64,000 nucleotides of DNA from Oligoflexales bacterium (GTDB taxonomy: Bacteria; Bdellovibrionota_B; Oligoflexia; Oligoflexales; RGVZ01), in assembly GCA_947468665.1 (NCBI GenBank), contig CANILH010000004.1:1-64000 (forward strand), written 5' to 3'. Under the pieces are notes generated by a model, which made no database searches, was not told the DNA's origin, and worked only from the letters and a program-made list of their open reading frames with translations. A program made the translations under genes and the position numbers. Positions 44,577 to 55,621 of this stretch are shown piece after piece (the first letter of the stretch is position 1; each line of letters starts with the position of its first letter).

Positions 44577-45371
44577 GTGTTGACATATCCACAAATTGAT
44601 CCCGTTATCCTCGAACTCGGTCCACTTCAATTACGCTGGTATAGCCTAATGTACGTTATCGGGCTGATGGCTGTTTATTATTTTTTCCGTTATGCGTCGC
44701 GCAAGGGAACTTTAAAACTCAGCGATCTGGAAATCGAGTCTGTCATGCTTTACGGATTAATCGGAATGATCGCCGGTGCTCGTTTAACATATGTATTTGT
44801 GTACAATTTCGATCACTATATGCAGCATCCGGACGAAATCCTGGCCACCTGGAAGGGAGGACTTTCCTTTCATGGCGCTATAATGGGAATCGCTCTCGCG
44901 ACTTTTCTATACGCACGCCGCCATAAAAAAAGCTTCCTGAATATAACTGATCACATGGTCACTGTGGCTCCGGTCGGACTTGGCTTTGGGCGTATCGGAA
45001 ATTTTATTAATGGTGAGCTTTGGGGGCGTGTCACCGAGGCCCCCATTGGAATGATCTTTCCGGATGCCGGTCCATTTCCCCGCCATCCGTCTCAATTATA
45101 TGAATCCCTTTTTGAAGGCTGGATTTTGCTTGCCATAATGTGGCTTTTTTATCGCAAGCAGCCCCGCACCGGAGTTATCTCGGCGTTCTTCCTGATTTTC
45201 TATGCGACTTTTAGATTCTTTATCGAGTTCTTCCGCGAACCGGACTCCCAACTCGGTGCGATTCTTGGCCCATTTAGCATGGGACAGGTACTTTGCGCGA
45301 TCATGTGGGTATGCGGAGCCATCATTTTAACGTTTGCGGTCAATACTCCGGCTGAGAAAAACGCCGCTTAA
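44577..45371 (+). CDS. lgt: Prolipoprotein diacylglyceryl transferase
   Basis: 264 aa, seven membrane helices expected. Transfers diacylglycerol from phosphatidylglycerol to the lipobox Cys of prolipoproteins, the first step for the many lipoproteins in this window. Signature motifs: WKGGLSFHGAIMG, GFGRIGNFINGELWG, RHPSQLYE and FFREPD. Starts with GTG after GAGG at 8 bases. Its last 32 bases overlap the convergent ruvC. Confidence 0.97.
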   Translation: MLTYPQIDPVILELGPLQLRWYSLMYVIGLMAVYYFFRYASRKGTLKLSDLEIESVMLYGLIGMIAGARLTYVFVYNFDHYMQHPDEILATWKGGLSFHGAIMGIALATFLYARRHKKSFLNITDHMVTVAPVGLGFGRIGNFINGELWGRVTEAPIGMIFPDAGPFPRHPSQLYESLFEGWILLAIMWLFYRKQPRTGVISAFFLIFYATFRFFIEFFREPDSQLGAILGPFSMGQVLCAIMWVCGAIILTFAVNTPAEKNAA

Positions 45372-45903
45372 GTGGCGTCTTGCGCCTCGCAGCGGGCTCC
45401 GGCAAAAAAGCTTTAAGACTCACCGCGAAAGCGATTGCCAGCGCGTCACTTGCGTCAAGAGGCAAATCTCCTTTATTAAATCCCATCAACGCCTGAAGGG
45501 CCTGATAAACCTGTTCTTTGGTTGCGGCGCCGTGACCGGCCACCACGCGTTTAACTTCCGCCGGGGTTATCTCGTGAACGGGAATACCGTGCCGGCCAAT
45601 CGCCGCGATTAACGCGCCGCGCGCCTCACCAAGTTTGATCGCCGACTGGGCATTTACCCCTTGAAAGGCTTTTTCAATTCCAGCCGCCGTAGGCCCCAAT
45701 TCCGCGACCAGGTCAAAGAGAGTTGCGTGCAATTCGGTCAACCTCGGAGGCATGGCCAAATTCGCGTTCGCACGCATAATTCCTGCGTCCAGAATTTTCC
45801 AGTCCGCTGGAACGCGCGGTATTGGTTTTTTGGCGCCAATCAAGGCAAAACCGACCACCCGACTTCCGGGGTCGATTCCTAAAATTCGTGGAAAATGGGT
45901 CAT
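45340..45903 (-). CDS. ruvC: Crossover junction endodeoxyribonuclease RuvC
   Basis: 187 aa from ATG 45903; a TTG two codons earlier is the alternative. Resolves Holliday junctions with RuvAB. Catalytic acidic residues are seen at D11 in ILGIDPGSRVVG, in GIEKAFQGVNAQSA, and in the pair LPLDASDALAIA. Extra ~20 residues at the C-terminus are basic. No ruvA or ruvB is adjacent. Convergent overlap of 32 bases with lgt. Confidence 0.95.
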   Translation of the reverse strand: MTHFPRILGIDPGSRVVGFALIGAKKPIPRVPADWKILDAGIMRANANLAMPPRLTELHATLFDLVAELGPTAAGIEKAFQGVNAQSAIKLGEARGALIAAIGRHGIPVHEITPAEVKRVVAGHGAATKEQVYQALQALMGFNKGDLPLDASDALAIAFAVSLKAFLPEPAARRKTPLKRRFSQPEY

Positions 45904-45943
45904 GGTCAAGTTTTCACGTTAAATTTTATTCACTATTGAATGA

Positions 45944-47772
<1,829 letters not shown>

Positions 47773-47775
47773 AAA

Positions 47776-48207
47776 ATGCATTTAGCGATTACCCCATTTG
47801 ATCTGCTCATAGCTGCCATTGGAGGCGGCTGCTTTGGGATTATCTTCAGGATTCCACCCAAGTACTTAATTCACGCGACAGTTCTCGCGATGATCGCCAA
47901 ACTCGGGGCAGCCCAGATTAGTGAGAGCGCCCATGTCGGGTTCGCGACGTTTGTCAGCGCATTTGTTGTCGGCTCCATAAGCCATATTTTCGCCAGACTG
48001 ACCGGTAAGCCAGCCCAGGCGTTTCTTATCCCCGGTGTTATGTTTCTCGTCCCCGGGACTAGTATCTACAAGGCGTTCGCGGGCGCTATGAGTGCCGATT
48101 ACCAGTCTGCGATGGCGCTTCTGGTTCAGGCAATAGTTGTTACGGCGTCAATTTCTTTCGCCTTGTTACTTGCCAATTGGATTGTACCAAGCCGCAGGAC
48201 ACTTTAA
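47776..48207 (+). CDS. Threonine/serine exporter family, C-terminal component (YjjB-like)
   Basis: 143 aa, about four membrane helices. DUF3815 motifs: FGIIFRIPPKYLIHATVLAM, ISHIFARLTGKPAQAFLIPGVMFLVPGTSIYKA. Follows the YjjP-like gene by 3 bases, as expected for a two-protein transporter. The substrate (threonine, serine, succinate or other) cannot be told from the sequence. Confidence 0.85.
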   Translation: MHLAITPFDLLIAAIGGGCFGIIFRIPPKYLIHATVLAMIAKLGAAQISESAHVGFATFVSAFVVGSISHIFARLTGKPAQAFLIPGVMFLVPGTSIYKAFAGAMSADYQSAMALLVQAIVVTASISFALLLANWIVPSRRTL

Positions 48208-48282
48208 TTTTTTAATTAGATGCTCATCCCGCGAGAACCTGATTGACGCTGATATCGCATGTCAAAAAGGCAAGTTACTAAA

Positions 48283-48825
48283 TTAAAAAAACGTCACTTC
48301 TGCCGCTTCTTGCTCCTCGGGAAGGCCAGGAATATATCGTCTTATTATTTCACGCTCGCCAAACATCGTCGTGACATTAAGAAGCTTTTCGCCAAAATCC
48401 CTTGTCTGGTCCGGAGTCAGATTAACGCCGATCTCAATCCGGGTGGCTATCCATATTTTCATGACCTTGCCGAGATTTTCCATCTGCTGGCGAATAGAGT
48501 CCTGAAACTGCAGGGCTTCCACAATGGGCATGACGACGTCATTAACACTGCGATGCTCGATAACGAGCACTGACAAGGCCGAGATCAATTTTCTCAATGT
48601 AGCGGCCGTCGTTTTTTGCTCGACTTCGGACATAACGGATTCCAGGTTCTTAACCGCGTTCAGCGTATCAGAGGACATTTTAGAGATTCGACTGGAGTCC
48701 TTGAGCAAAAAATCAATGACCTTCGAGATTGACCGCACCGCCTCGTCACTATCATTAATACAATTAAGCATAATCGTATTGGAATACTCAATCATCGACT
48801 CATAAAAAACGGTTTGTGCGCTCAT
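48283..48825 (-). CDS. CheZ-like helical protein, second copy
   Basis: 180 aa from ATG 48825, chosen because AAGGAA lies 6 bases upstream. Almost entirely alpha-helical, with EALQFQDSIRQQM: Asp109 and Gln113 are spaced four apart as in the catalytic D143/Q147 pair of CheZ (FQDLTGQ). Ends in ...EAAEVTFF, a short acidic-hydrophobic tail that might contact a response regulator. It starts 46 bases after the stop of a similar gene. Probably a phosphatase for a CheY-like or other receiver protein; inferred from motif only. Confidence 0.55.
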   Translation of the reverse strand: MSAQTVFYESMIEYSNTIMLNCINDSDEAVRSISKVIDFLLKDSSRISKMSSDTLNAVKNLESVMSEVEQKTTAATLRKLISALSVLVIEHRSVNDVVMPIVEALQFQDSIRQQMENLGKVMKIWIATRIEIGVNLTPDQTRDFGEKLLNVTTMFGEREIIRRYIPGLPEEQEAAEVTFF

Positions 48826-48871
48826 GCGGTGTTCCTTTAAATGATTTATCATCAAGCGTTGGAAATAATTT

Positions 48872-49510
48872 TCACACGAGCGCGTCAAAAAGAGTCATGT
48901 CATCAACGATGTCTTTTGGCGCGGTGCGTTTTAAAACATTCGGATAAAACGCCTGACGTTCTACCGCGGAACTTAAGGTTTTCGCGATCGATTCAGCCAT
49001 AGCTGTCACCTCCGCCTCCGACTTTGGCGGCGAAGTCAGACTGAAGTTCCACGCCTCCACCATGTGCTGGAGGCGCTGTTTAATCGCGTCCTCAAACTGC
49101 ATGCTGGTCAATACTGGCACGAGCTTCTCTTTAAGCCCGGTCTCGAGCTGAATAATTGTTTCCAGTTGCTTCTGAACACCGGATAGTGAAAGACGCGTGC
49201 GCTTGGCTTCGTCATTTTCTTTTACGGCACGCAAATCAGCGGGCGCGCCGCCACCTGCCATGTCCGCCTGAACCGCGTCAAAGATATCGTCTACCTCGCG
49301 ATTCATAGCTTCTTTACTCGCCGCCACGTCAGCATCCGAGAAATACAGATCATGGAAATCCGAGACCGCTTTCTGCTGCTCGGAACTGAGGTATTCTCCG
49401 CTATTTCTTAAAATCATCTCGACTGCGCCAGCGGCGGCGACACTTGTCATCTCCGCCCAGTCACGCATGATTGATAAAAACGCGTCGTCAATTTTATTGC
49501 CGCCTGCCAT
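48872..49510 (-). CDS. CheZ-like helical protein, first copy
   Basis: 212 aa. Long helices with a CheZ-type active-site motif: TSMQFEDAIKQRL, with Asp141 and Gln145 at almost the same positions as E. coli CheZ D143/Q147. The extreme C-terminus KDIVDDMTLFDALV resembles the CheY-binding peptide that ends CheZ (VDDLLxxLGF). No other chemotaxis gene is nearby. First gene of a two-gene operon. The double match (motif plus tail) makes a receiver-phosphatase role fairly credible. Confidence 0.65.
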   Translation of the reverse strand: MAGGNKIDDAFLSIMRDWAEMTSVAAAGAVEMILRNSGEYLSSEQQKAVSDFHDLYFSDADVAASKEAMNREVDDIFDAVQADMAGGGAPADLRAVKENDEAKRTRLSLSGVQKQLETIIQLETGLKEKLVPVLTSMQFEDAIKQRLQHMVEAWNFSLTSPPKSEAEVTAMAESIAKTLSSAVERQAFYPNVLKRTAPKDIVDDMTLFDALV

Positions 49511-49647
49511 GAAAAATCCTGTCGTATGAAAGAGGTAATTCGTGAAATTTCTGCGTGGACGTTATGGTAACCCAAATCTCAGGTACAAAAAATCAGGGAG
49601 CTTACCCAGCCCCCCGATCGCTCACTATTAAAATAATTGTCAAAATA

Positions 49648-51186
49648 TCAAATGTCGAACTTTATGCCCTGCGCCAAAGGCAGTTGCGTCGAGTAGTTAA
49701 TGGTATTGGTTTGACGTCTCATGTAGGCCTTCCAAGAATCTGAGCCTGACTCTCGCCCCCCTCCGGTCTCTTTTTCGCCGCCAAATGCGCCCCCGATTTC
49801 AGCGCCAGAAGTCCCGATATTGACATTGGCTATCCCGCAGTCTGAGCCCCAGGCTGCGAGGAATGCCTCGGCCTGCCCAATATTGTCGGTAAACACAGAC
49901 GAGCTAAGCCCCTGCTTCACGTTATTTTGGCTCGCGATAGCATCCTCAATAGTACCGTCATACTTAATGAGATAAAGAATCGGGGCGAATGTCTCTTCTT
50001 GAACGACTGCCATGGAATTCTTCGCCTCGATAATAGCGGGCTTGACATAACAACCGGACTCAAACCCATCAAGAACCTCACCGCCAGTAAGGACCTTACC
50101 GCCTTGCTCTTTCGCCTGAGAGATCGCTTTTTGCATCATAGCTACGGCATCTTTATCAATAAGCGGCCCAACATGATTGTTTTCATCAAGAGGCGAGCCA
50201 ATCCTGAGTCCTGCGTAAGCCTTGAGAAGCATTTCCTTAACTTTGTCATACATCGACGAATGTACGATCAGCCTGCGTGTTGACGTGCAACGCTGCCCAC
50301 AGGTTCCCACCGCGCCGAAGACAATGCCGGGAGCGGCAATCTTAAGATTCGCGTGCTCAGTTAGAATAATGGCGTTATTGCCGCCAAGTTCCAAAAGAGA
50401 TCTTCCCAGTCTTTTTCCAACAACCTCGGCGACCCGTTTCCCCATGCGGCAAGAACCGGTCGCCGACACAAGTGGAATACGCTCATCGGCCAGCATGGGT
50501 TCTCCGATCTCAGAAACATCACCCACGATCATAGCGAGTGTGCCTTCAGGGACTTTATTGTCAGCGAGAACACCTTTGATAATATTAAAACACGCCACTG
50601 CCGAAAGTGGGGTTTTCTCACTCGGCTTCCAAATTGATACATCACCACAAACCATGGCGATAAAACTATTCCAAGACCAAACAGCCACGGGGAAGTTGAA
50701 GGCCGAGATGATGCCCACAATCCCGAGGGGATGCCACTGCTCATACATCCGGTGTGATGGGCGCTCTGAATGCATTGTAAGTCCATACATCTGCCGTGAG
50801 AGACCTACCGCGAAGTCGGCGATATCGATCATTTCCTGAACCTCGCCCAAACCCTCCTGAAGAGACTTGCCCATTTCATAGCTAACTAGTTTACCGAGAG
50901 GATCTTTAAACTCGCGAAGCTTATTACCAATCTGGCGGACAATCTCACCCCGCCTTGGGGCCGGGACTGTGCGCCACTGGGTAAACGCGGCTTCAGACGT
51001 TTTCACGACCGTGTCATAGTCAGCCTTGGACGCCTTATAGATCTTACCGATTAATTTTCCATCGACTGGGCTGAAGCTCTCAAACACCCCGTGTTTTCGC
51101 GAGCCGCCCATTTTTGTACCAGTATGAACGCCGTCCGCATCGCCGCGAATGCCAAGTTGATTTAAAAAGTCCAAAGAGATTGTCAT
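49648..51186 (-). CDS. ALDH7-family aldehyde dehydrogenase (alpha-aminoadipic semialdehyde type)
   Basis: 512 aa. NAD(P)+-dependent aldehyde dehydrogenase. Catalytic Cys in GTCGQRCTSTRR, Glu in LLELGGNNAI, and the family-specific N-terminus FLNQLGI, WSWNSFIAMVCGDVSIWKPSEKTPL and ETGGGRESGSDSWKAYMRRQT point to the ALDH7 (AmaB/Pcd, antiquitin) group, which oxidises alpha-aminoadipic semialdehyde in lysine breakdown. No other lysine-catabolic gene is adjacent. GAGGGTG precedes the ATG. Own transcription unit. Confidence 0.9.
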   Translation of the reverse strand: MTISLDFLNQLGIRGDADGVHTGTKMGGSRKHGVFESFSPVDGKLIGKIYKASKADYDTVVKTSEAAFTQWRTVPAPRRGEIVRQIGNKLREFKDPLGKLVSYEMGKSLQEGLGEVQEMIDIADFAVGLSRQMYGLTMHSERPSHRMYEQWHPLGIVGIISAFNFPVAVWSWNSFIAMVCGDVSIWKPSEKTPLSAVACFNIIKGVLADNKVPEGTLAMIVGDVSEIGEPMLADERIPLVSATGSCRMGKRVAEVVGKRLGRSLLELGGNNAIILTEHANLKIAAPGIVFGAVGTCGQRCTSTRRLIVHSSMYDKVKEMLLKAYAGLRIGSPLDENNHVGPLIDKDAVAMMQKAISQAKEQGGKVLTGGEVLDGFESGCYVKPAIIEAKNSMAVVQEETFAPILYLIKYDGTIEDAIASQNNVKQGLSSSVFTDNIGQAEAFLAAWGSDCGIANVNIGTSGAEIGGAFGGEKETGGGRESGSDSWKAYMRRQTNTINYSTQLPLAQGIKFDI

Positions 51187-51338
51187 AGATGCACCCTCAA
51201 AAAGTCGCTGGTTATTTTTCCAAGTGCCGGAGTTTAACCTTAAATTCCCTTCAATTTCTACCCACTTCCCGCTAGTATCATCGTTTTAAGGTAACACGCT
51301 AAGGCACCGCTATCGCGGCAAAGCTAAAAAGGCCATTA

Positions 51339-52568
51339 ATGTCGTTTGCTGCACTTATCGCGAGCCGCTATCTCATCGCCACCCGCGCAAGCAGGTTTTT
51401 AACATGGATCAGTATGCTGTCTCTCGCGGGAATCAGTATCGGTATTGCTGCGATGATCGTCGTACTTTCCGTCATTAATGGGTTTGAGATCGAGCTTCGA
51501 AACCGTTTTCTCGCGGCCAACGCTCATATTCTTGCCTTTCAATTCCCCTTCGGCATTGATGACCCGGCGGCGTGGATGAAACTCATTGAAGACGATTTTG
51601 GACCGGACCTAACAGGCGTCAGTCCATTTGTTCACTCGGAGACCATGGCCACCAAAGATGGGCTCATGAATAATATTCTGGTCAGGGGAATCCAGCCAAT
51701 TCTGCGGAAAAAAACTCGCGACATCACCCCGTACGTTGAGCCAAAAACTGCCATCGACGCGCTCACCAAAAGCTTTGAGCACCCGGAAAGCTTTCCTGGC
51801 CCAAAACCTATTATCCTGGGTGTCGGTCTTTTATCTATTCTTCAAAGTAAAGTCGGGGAAACCATCAAGCTGGTCGCTCCAGAGTCGTCGTCCTTTGGGG
51901 AACTTCGAGAGTTCCTTGTTGTTGGGACCTATGACTCCGGGCTTAAGTTTTATGATAACAAAATAGGCATCGTGGCCATTAACGATGCGCAGGCATTCTT
52001 TCGCATGAAAAATCGGGTTCACGGTCTTGAAATTGGGCTAAAGCACCCCGAAAATTCCCGCGACATCGCCGCAATCATGAGCCGTAAATACTCCCTTACA
52101 ATCAAGGAGTGGCAAACGTTTAATAAACAAATGTTTGAGACCATGGAAATGGAGCGGGCAGTGATCGCTCTGATCGTGGCACTAGTGGCTTTTGTCGCAA
52201 GCTTCAATATCTTAACGACGCTATTTATTACCGTAACGCAAAAGCAAAGGTCTATCTCAGTGCTTAAGGCACTTGGAGCCACCAACTGGCAGGTTTTGAG
52301 AATTTTTATATTCCAAGGACTTTTTATTGGGATTGTTGGTGGAATTCTAGGAGCACTGCTCGCCTTTATTATCAGCAAAATTCTCGCTAACTTTGAAATC
52401 GTTCACCTTCCCGACCTTTACCTGCTAGCCCGCTTGCCAATTAACTTTGAAGTTAAAGTTTACGCGACCATGTCAGCAGCGGGCTGCCTAATTTGTGTGC
52501 TAGCCGGAGTTTACCCTGCATGGATCGCCAGTCGCATAAACGTAATTGATGGGTTTCGGGGCCATTGA
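51339..52568 (+). CDS. LolC/LolE-type lipoprotein-releasing ABC permease
   Basis: 409 aa. One N-terminal membrane helix, a large periplasmic MacB-like domain (about 45-270), then three C-terminal helices with KQRSISVLKALGATNWQVLRIFIFQG, typical of LolC/E. Extracts lipoproteins from the inner membrane for LolA. No LolD ATPase or second permease is adjacent, so it may act as the single LolF-type permease with a LolD encoded elsewhere. AAGG precedes the ATG. Confidence 0.9.
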   Translation: MSFAALIASRYLIATRASRFLTWISMLSLAGISIGIAAMIVVLSVINGFEIELRNRFLAANAHILAFQFPFGIDDPAAWMKLIEDDFGPDLTGVSPFVHSETMATKDGLMNNILVRGIQPILRKKTRDITPYVEPKTAIDALTKSFEHPESFPGPKPIILGVGLLSILQSKVGETIKLVAPESSSFGELREFLVVGTYDSGLKFYDNKIGIVAINDAQAFFRMKNRVHGLEIGLKHPENSRDIAAIMSRKYSLTIKEWQTFNKQMFETMEMERAVIALIVALVAFVASFNILTTLFITVTQKQRSISVLKALGATNWQVLRIFIFQGLFIGIVGGILGALLAFIISKILANFEIVHLPDLYLLARLPINFEVKVYATMSAAGCLICVLAGVYPAWIASRINVIDGFRGH

Positions 52569-52705
52569 GCGCGCAATCACTATAAGTTACCGGAATTGAT
52601 CTTTAAATTTTTCATAAATGTATGCTAGTCTCCATCTATGGGTAGCTGAAGACGGTGAGTATAATTTTTCCTGAATGCCTCTTTTTTTAGGAATATGGCA
52701 GACAC

Positions 52706-53584
52706 GTGGCAAAGTATAAGAAGAAAAAGCCGACAAACGACCAAGCTGGCCCAGAAAAAGCCACTACTGGGAAAGCCGCATCTGGCAAGTCCTCAGGTAC
52801 TTCAAAGCAAGCGTCCATTCCGACGGCTCAGGGAGCCGCTTCAGATTCCGCGTCCTCATCCGACAAGAAACCAAAGCGCCTCGCGAGCGGTTCCCTCAAA
52901 CTGCAGTTTGCTGGTGATCTGATACTCGTTAAAAACTCGCAAAAAGCCCTCGGCGGCCTATTTAAACGTTACGCCGCTTTATTCGAGACTTTAGCGAATA
53001 TGCCAAAAGACCAACGGGGCCTCGTATATAAGGTCATGACTGGTTTGATGCTCACAAGCCACGCTAAAAAGGCCACCACTACTGAGGCGAAAAAAAATCT
53101 TTTTGACTTAAAAAACCAGCTTTTTCTCGCCGTGGCCAATGACCGAGCACTTCGCCGTCAAGTTGAGTTCAAATACCTTGTCAGCAAAAACTTCAGAGTA
53201 CTTAGTTACTGTGATGCCTGCAAAAAAATGAATACTGAGATGGGGCTGGATCGTCACAAATGGAAATACTGCAAACAATGCAACGTGGATCATAATTTTT
53301 ACAACCTGCTCTCATTGGAAATGCGATTTCCTCAAGGATTCGCGCGCATGTTTATTTCCAACGACCAAATAACCAAACTCGAGCACTTTAAGCTTCCACG
53401 CAGGATAAACGCTGACACACTGAAAGAAGAAGCCATCATCGATCAATTCCACTACAACACGCGAAACCTAGACGCTATTGACCTGGACTCGATTATCGCC
53501 CTTCACGGGAAACTTCTGGCCCCACCCACGGAAGGCCCTGATACTAAGCGTCCCCGCAAAACCGGGATCGTCACTCCTGGCTGA
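52706..53584 (+). CDS. Zinc-ribbon protein of unknown function
   Basis: 292 aa from GTG 52706. Residues 1-65 are a Lys/Ser/Ala-rich disordered tail; then a helical domain (about 65-170), then a zinc ribbon CDAC...CKQC with 17 residues between the pairs (about 173-196), and a last ~90 residues. Looks like a nucleic-acid-associated or structural protein; no known family. Its end overlaps the convergent dnaJ by 14 bases. The AGGAA upstream is about 14 bases from the GTG, so the start is uncertain. Confidence 0.65.
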   Translation: MAKYKKKKPTNDQAGPEKATTGKAASGKSSGTSKQASIPTAQGAASDSASSSDKKPKRLASGSLKLQFAGDLILVKNSQKALGGLFKRYAALFETLANMPKDQRGLVYKVMTGLMLTSHAKKATTTEAKKNLFDLKNQLFLAVANDRALRRQVEFKYLVSKNFRVLSYCDACKKMNTEMGLDRHKWKYCKQCNVDHNFYNLLSLEMRFPQGFARMFISNDQITKLEHFKLPRRINADTLKEEAIIDQFHYNTRNLDAIDLDSIIALHGKLLAPPTEGPDTKRPRKTGIVTPG

Positions 53585-54665
53585 ACATCCGGTGGAAAAA
53601 TCCGCCTGGCAACGACATTGTGTCCTCTTTTGATATTTCCGCGTACTTCTGAAGAAGTTCTCGCTGCTCTTTCGTTAATTTCTTAGGCACAACAACACGC
53701 ATCTCAACGTGCATGTCACCACGACCCACACCCTTCAAGTGTGGAACCCCTGAGCCTGCAAGCGTGATACGGTCGCCGGATTGAGTCCCTGATGGGACTT
53801 CCACATCTGCCTCGCCGTCCAATGTTTTAATTTTCACAGTACAGCCGAGAGACGCCTGAGCGATCCCGATGGGCTGCTCCACAATTAGATCTAAGCCGTC
53901 TCTCACGAAACGGTCGCTCTCTTTAACGTGCAAGACCACATAAAGATCCCCACTCGGTCCACCAGCTGGTCCAGGCTCGCCCTCTCCCGTTAGCCGGAGT
54001 CTCACGCCTGAGTCCACACCGGCTGGAACCTTAACTGTTAACTTACGTTTCTTGTTGAGACGACCTTGTCCACGGCAGTCTTCACAAGGTTTATCAATGG
54101 TCGTGCCCTCACCGCCACACGAGTGACATGTGGTACGAATGGCGAAAAATCCTTGCGCGCGATTGACTTGACCCTGACCGCCGCAGGTTCTGCATACGGT
54201 TCTTCCGCTTCCTGGTTTTGCTCCGGAGCCTGTACAAGTGTCACAGCGCACGGGTCTTTCAAGCTCAACGACACGCTCAACACCGAAAACTGCCTCATCA
54301 AACTCAACGGCCATATCATATCGCAGGTCAGCGCCGCGCCTTACGCGGCCGCTGCTGCCTCCGCCGCTAAACCCAAAGAAGTCCTCAAAAATTGAGCCGA
54401 AACTTGAGAAAATATCATTAACATCCTGAAACCCTTGATTACCCACGCCCTGATGCCCGAAACGGTCATAACGCGCCCGCTTCTCGGAGTCTGAGAGCAC
54501 CTCATAGGCCTCACTGCCCTCTTTAAATTTGTCTTCGGCTGACTTATCGTCCGGGTTACGATCCGGATGATATTTCATCGCGAGTTTTCGATACGCTGCC
54601 TTGATATCGGCCGGGTTCGCGTCTTTAGCAACACTCAATACTTCGTAGTAATCACGTTTCGACAT
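53571..54665 (-). CDS. dnaJ: Chaperone protein DnaJ
   Basis: 364 aa. J domain with KYHPDRNPDD (HPD) that stimulates DnaK, a short Gly/Phe-rich region, and a zinc domain with four CxxCxGxG-type repeats starting CDTCTGSG, CRTCGGQG, CHSCGGEG and CEDCRGQG. The substrate-binding C-terminal domains follow. GAGG lies upstream of the ATG. dnaK and grpE are not in the window. panB lies 52 bases upstream on the same strand. Confidence 0.97.
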   Translation of the reverse strand: MSKRDYYEVLSVAKDANPADIKAAYRKLAMKYHPDRNPDDKSAEDKFKEGSEAYEVLSDSEKRARYDRFGHQGVGNQGFQDVNDIFSSFGSIFEDFFGFSGGGSSGRVRRGADLRYDMAVEFDEAVFGVERVVELERPVRCDTCTGSGAKPGSGRTVCRTCGGQGQVNRAQGFFAIRTTCHSCGGEGTTIDKPCEDCRGQGRLNKKRKLTVKVPAGVDSGVRLRLTGEGEPGPAGGPSGDLYVVLHVKESDRFVRDGLDLIVEQPIGIAQASLGCTVKIKTLDGEADVEVPSGTQSGDRITLAGSGVPHLKGVGRGDMHVEMRVVVPKKLTKEQRELLQKYAEISKEDTMSLPGGFFHRMFSQE

Positions 54666-54717
54666 GATCTTTTGACCTCAAAAAATTCTAAAATTCAGGC
54701 TGTGACTCTATATCAGT

Positions 54718-55539
54718 TCAGTCCCCAAAGCTATGCTCTGGGTCTGGAAACACGCCGGTTTTCACTTCTCTGTCATAGGCCTCTAGGGCATCGCCGATGA
54801 TTTTATTTAAATTAGCGTATTTTTTAAGAAATTTTGGGTTAAACGTCGTGTCAAAACCCAGAAGATCATGCATCACAAGGACTTGCCCGTCACAGGCGAC
54901 CCCGGCGCCAATGCCAATTGTCGGTACACTGAGGCCTTTTGTCACAACCTGTGCAACACTGGCTGGAATCATCTCAAGTACAATGCAAAAAGCCCCGGCA
55001 TCCTGGAGAGCCCTGGCGTCAGCGGCCAGTTTTATCTGAGCTTCCTGTTCCTTCGCCTGAACCTTGTAGCCACTCAGCGCATGAACGCTTTGTGGCGTCA
55101 AACCCAGGTGCCCGATAACGGGAATCCCAGCGGCGACCAATGCCCTCACTTGAGGACAAATCGCGGCGCCACCCTCTAATTTAACGCCGTGAGCACCACC
55201 CTCCTGAATCAGGCGGCCGGCGTTTTTTATGGCGTCGTCACAGTTGGTATACGTTAAAAAAGGCATATCAACCGCCACAAACGGGCGCTTAACGACTCTC
55301 GTCACCGCGGCAGTGTGATGAATCATATCGTCCATAGTGACTGGAATTGTGGAGTCATACCCAAGAAGTACATTTCCAAGGCTGTCACCCACAAGCACCA
55401 TATCCACTGGTGACGCCTCGACAATTCTACCAAAAGCTGAGTCATAGCAGGTGACCATACTGATACGCTCACCAGCGGCTTTTTTCTTTAACAGTGACGC
55501 AACCGTCGTGGGCTGCTGTTTTGATGATGCATGGCTCAT
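54718..55539 (-). CDS. panB: 3-methyl-2-oxobutanoate hydroxymethyltransferase
   Basis: 273 aa. First step of pantothenate synthesis: adds a hydroxymethyl group from methylene-THF to alpha-ketoisovalerate. Motifs VTCYDSAFGRIVE, MVLVGDSLGNVLLGYDSTIPVTMDDM (metal Asp), FCIVLEMIPA (catalytic Glu) and TIGIGAGVACDGQVLVMHDLLG are all present. GGAGGGACG precedes the ATG. panC is not in the window. Confidence 0.97.
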   Translation of the reverse strand: MSHASSKQQPTTVASLLKKKAAGERISMVTCYDSAFGRIVEASPVDMVLVGDSLGNVLLGYDSTIPVTMDDMIHHTAAVTRVVKRPFVAVDMPFLTYTNCDDAIKNAGRLIQEGGAHGVKLEGGAAICPQVRALVAAGIPVIGHLGLTPQSVHALSGYKVQAKEQEAQIKLAADARALQDAGAFCIVLEMIPASVAQVVTKGLSVPTIGIGAGVACDGQVLVMHDLLGFDTTFNPKFLKKYANLNKIIGDALEAYDREVKTGVFPDPEHSFGD

Positions 55540-55621
55540 TATAACGTCCCTCCATAAAACTGACGTATACTAGCTAAATCAACGCCACGACACAAGGAAC
55601 TGCCTCGGCCGGAGACCATAA

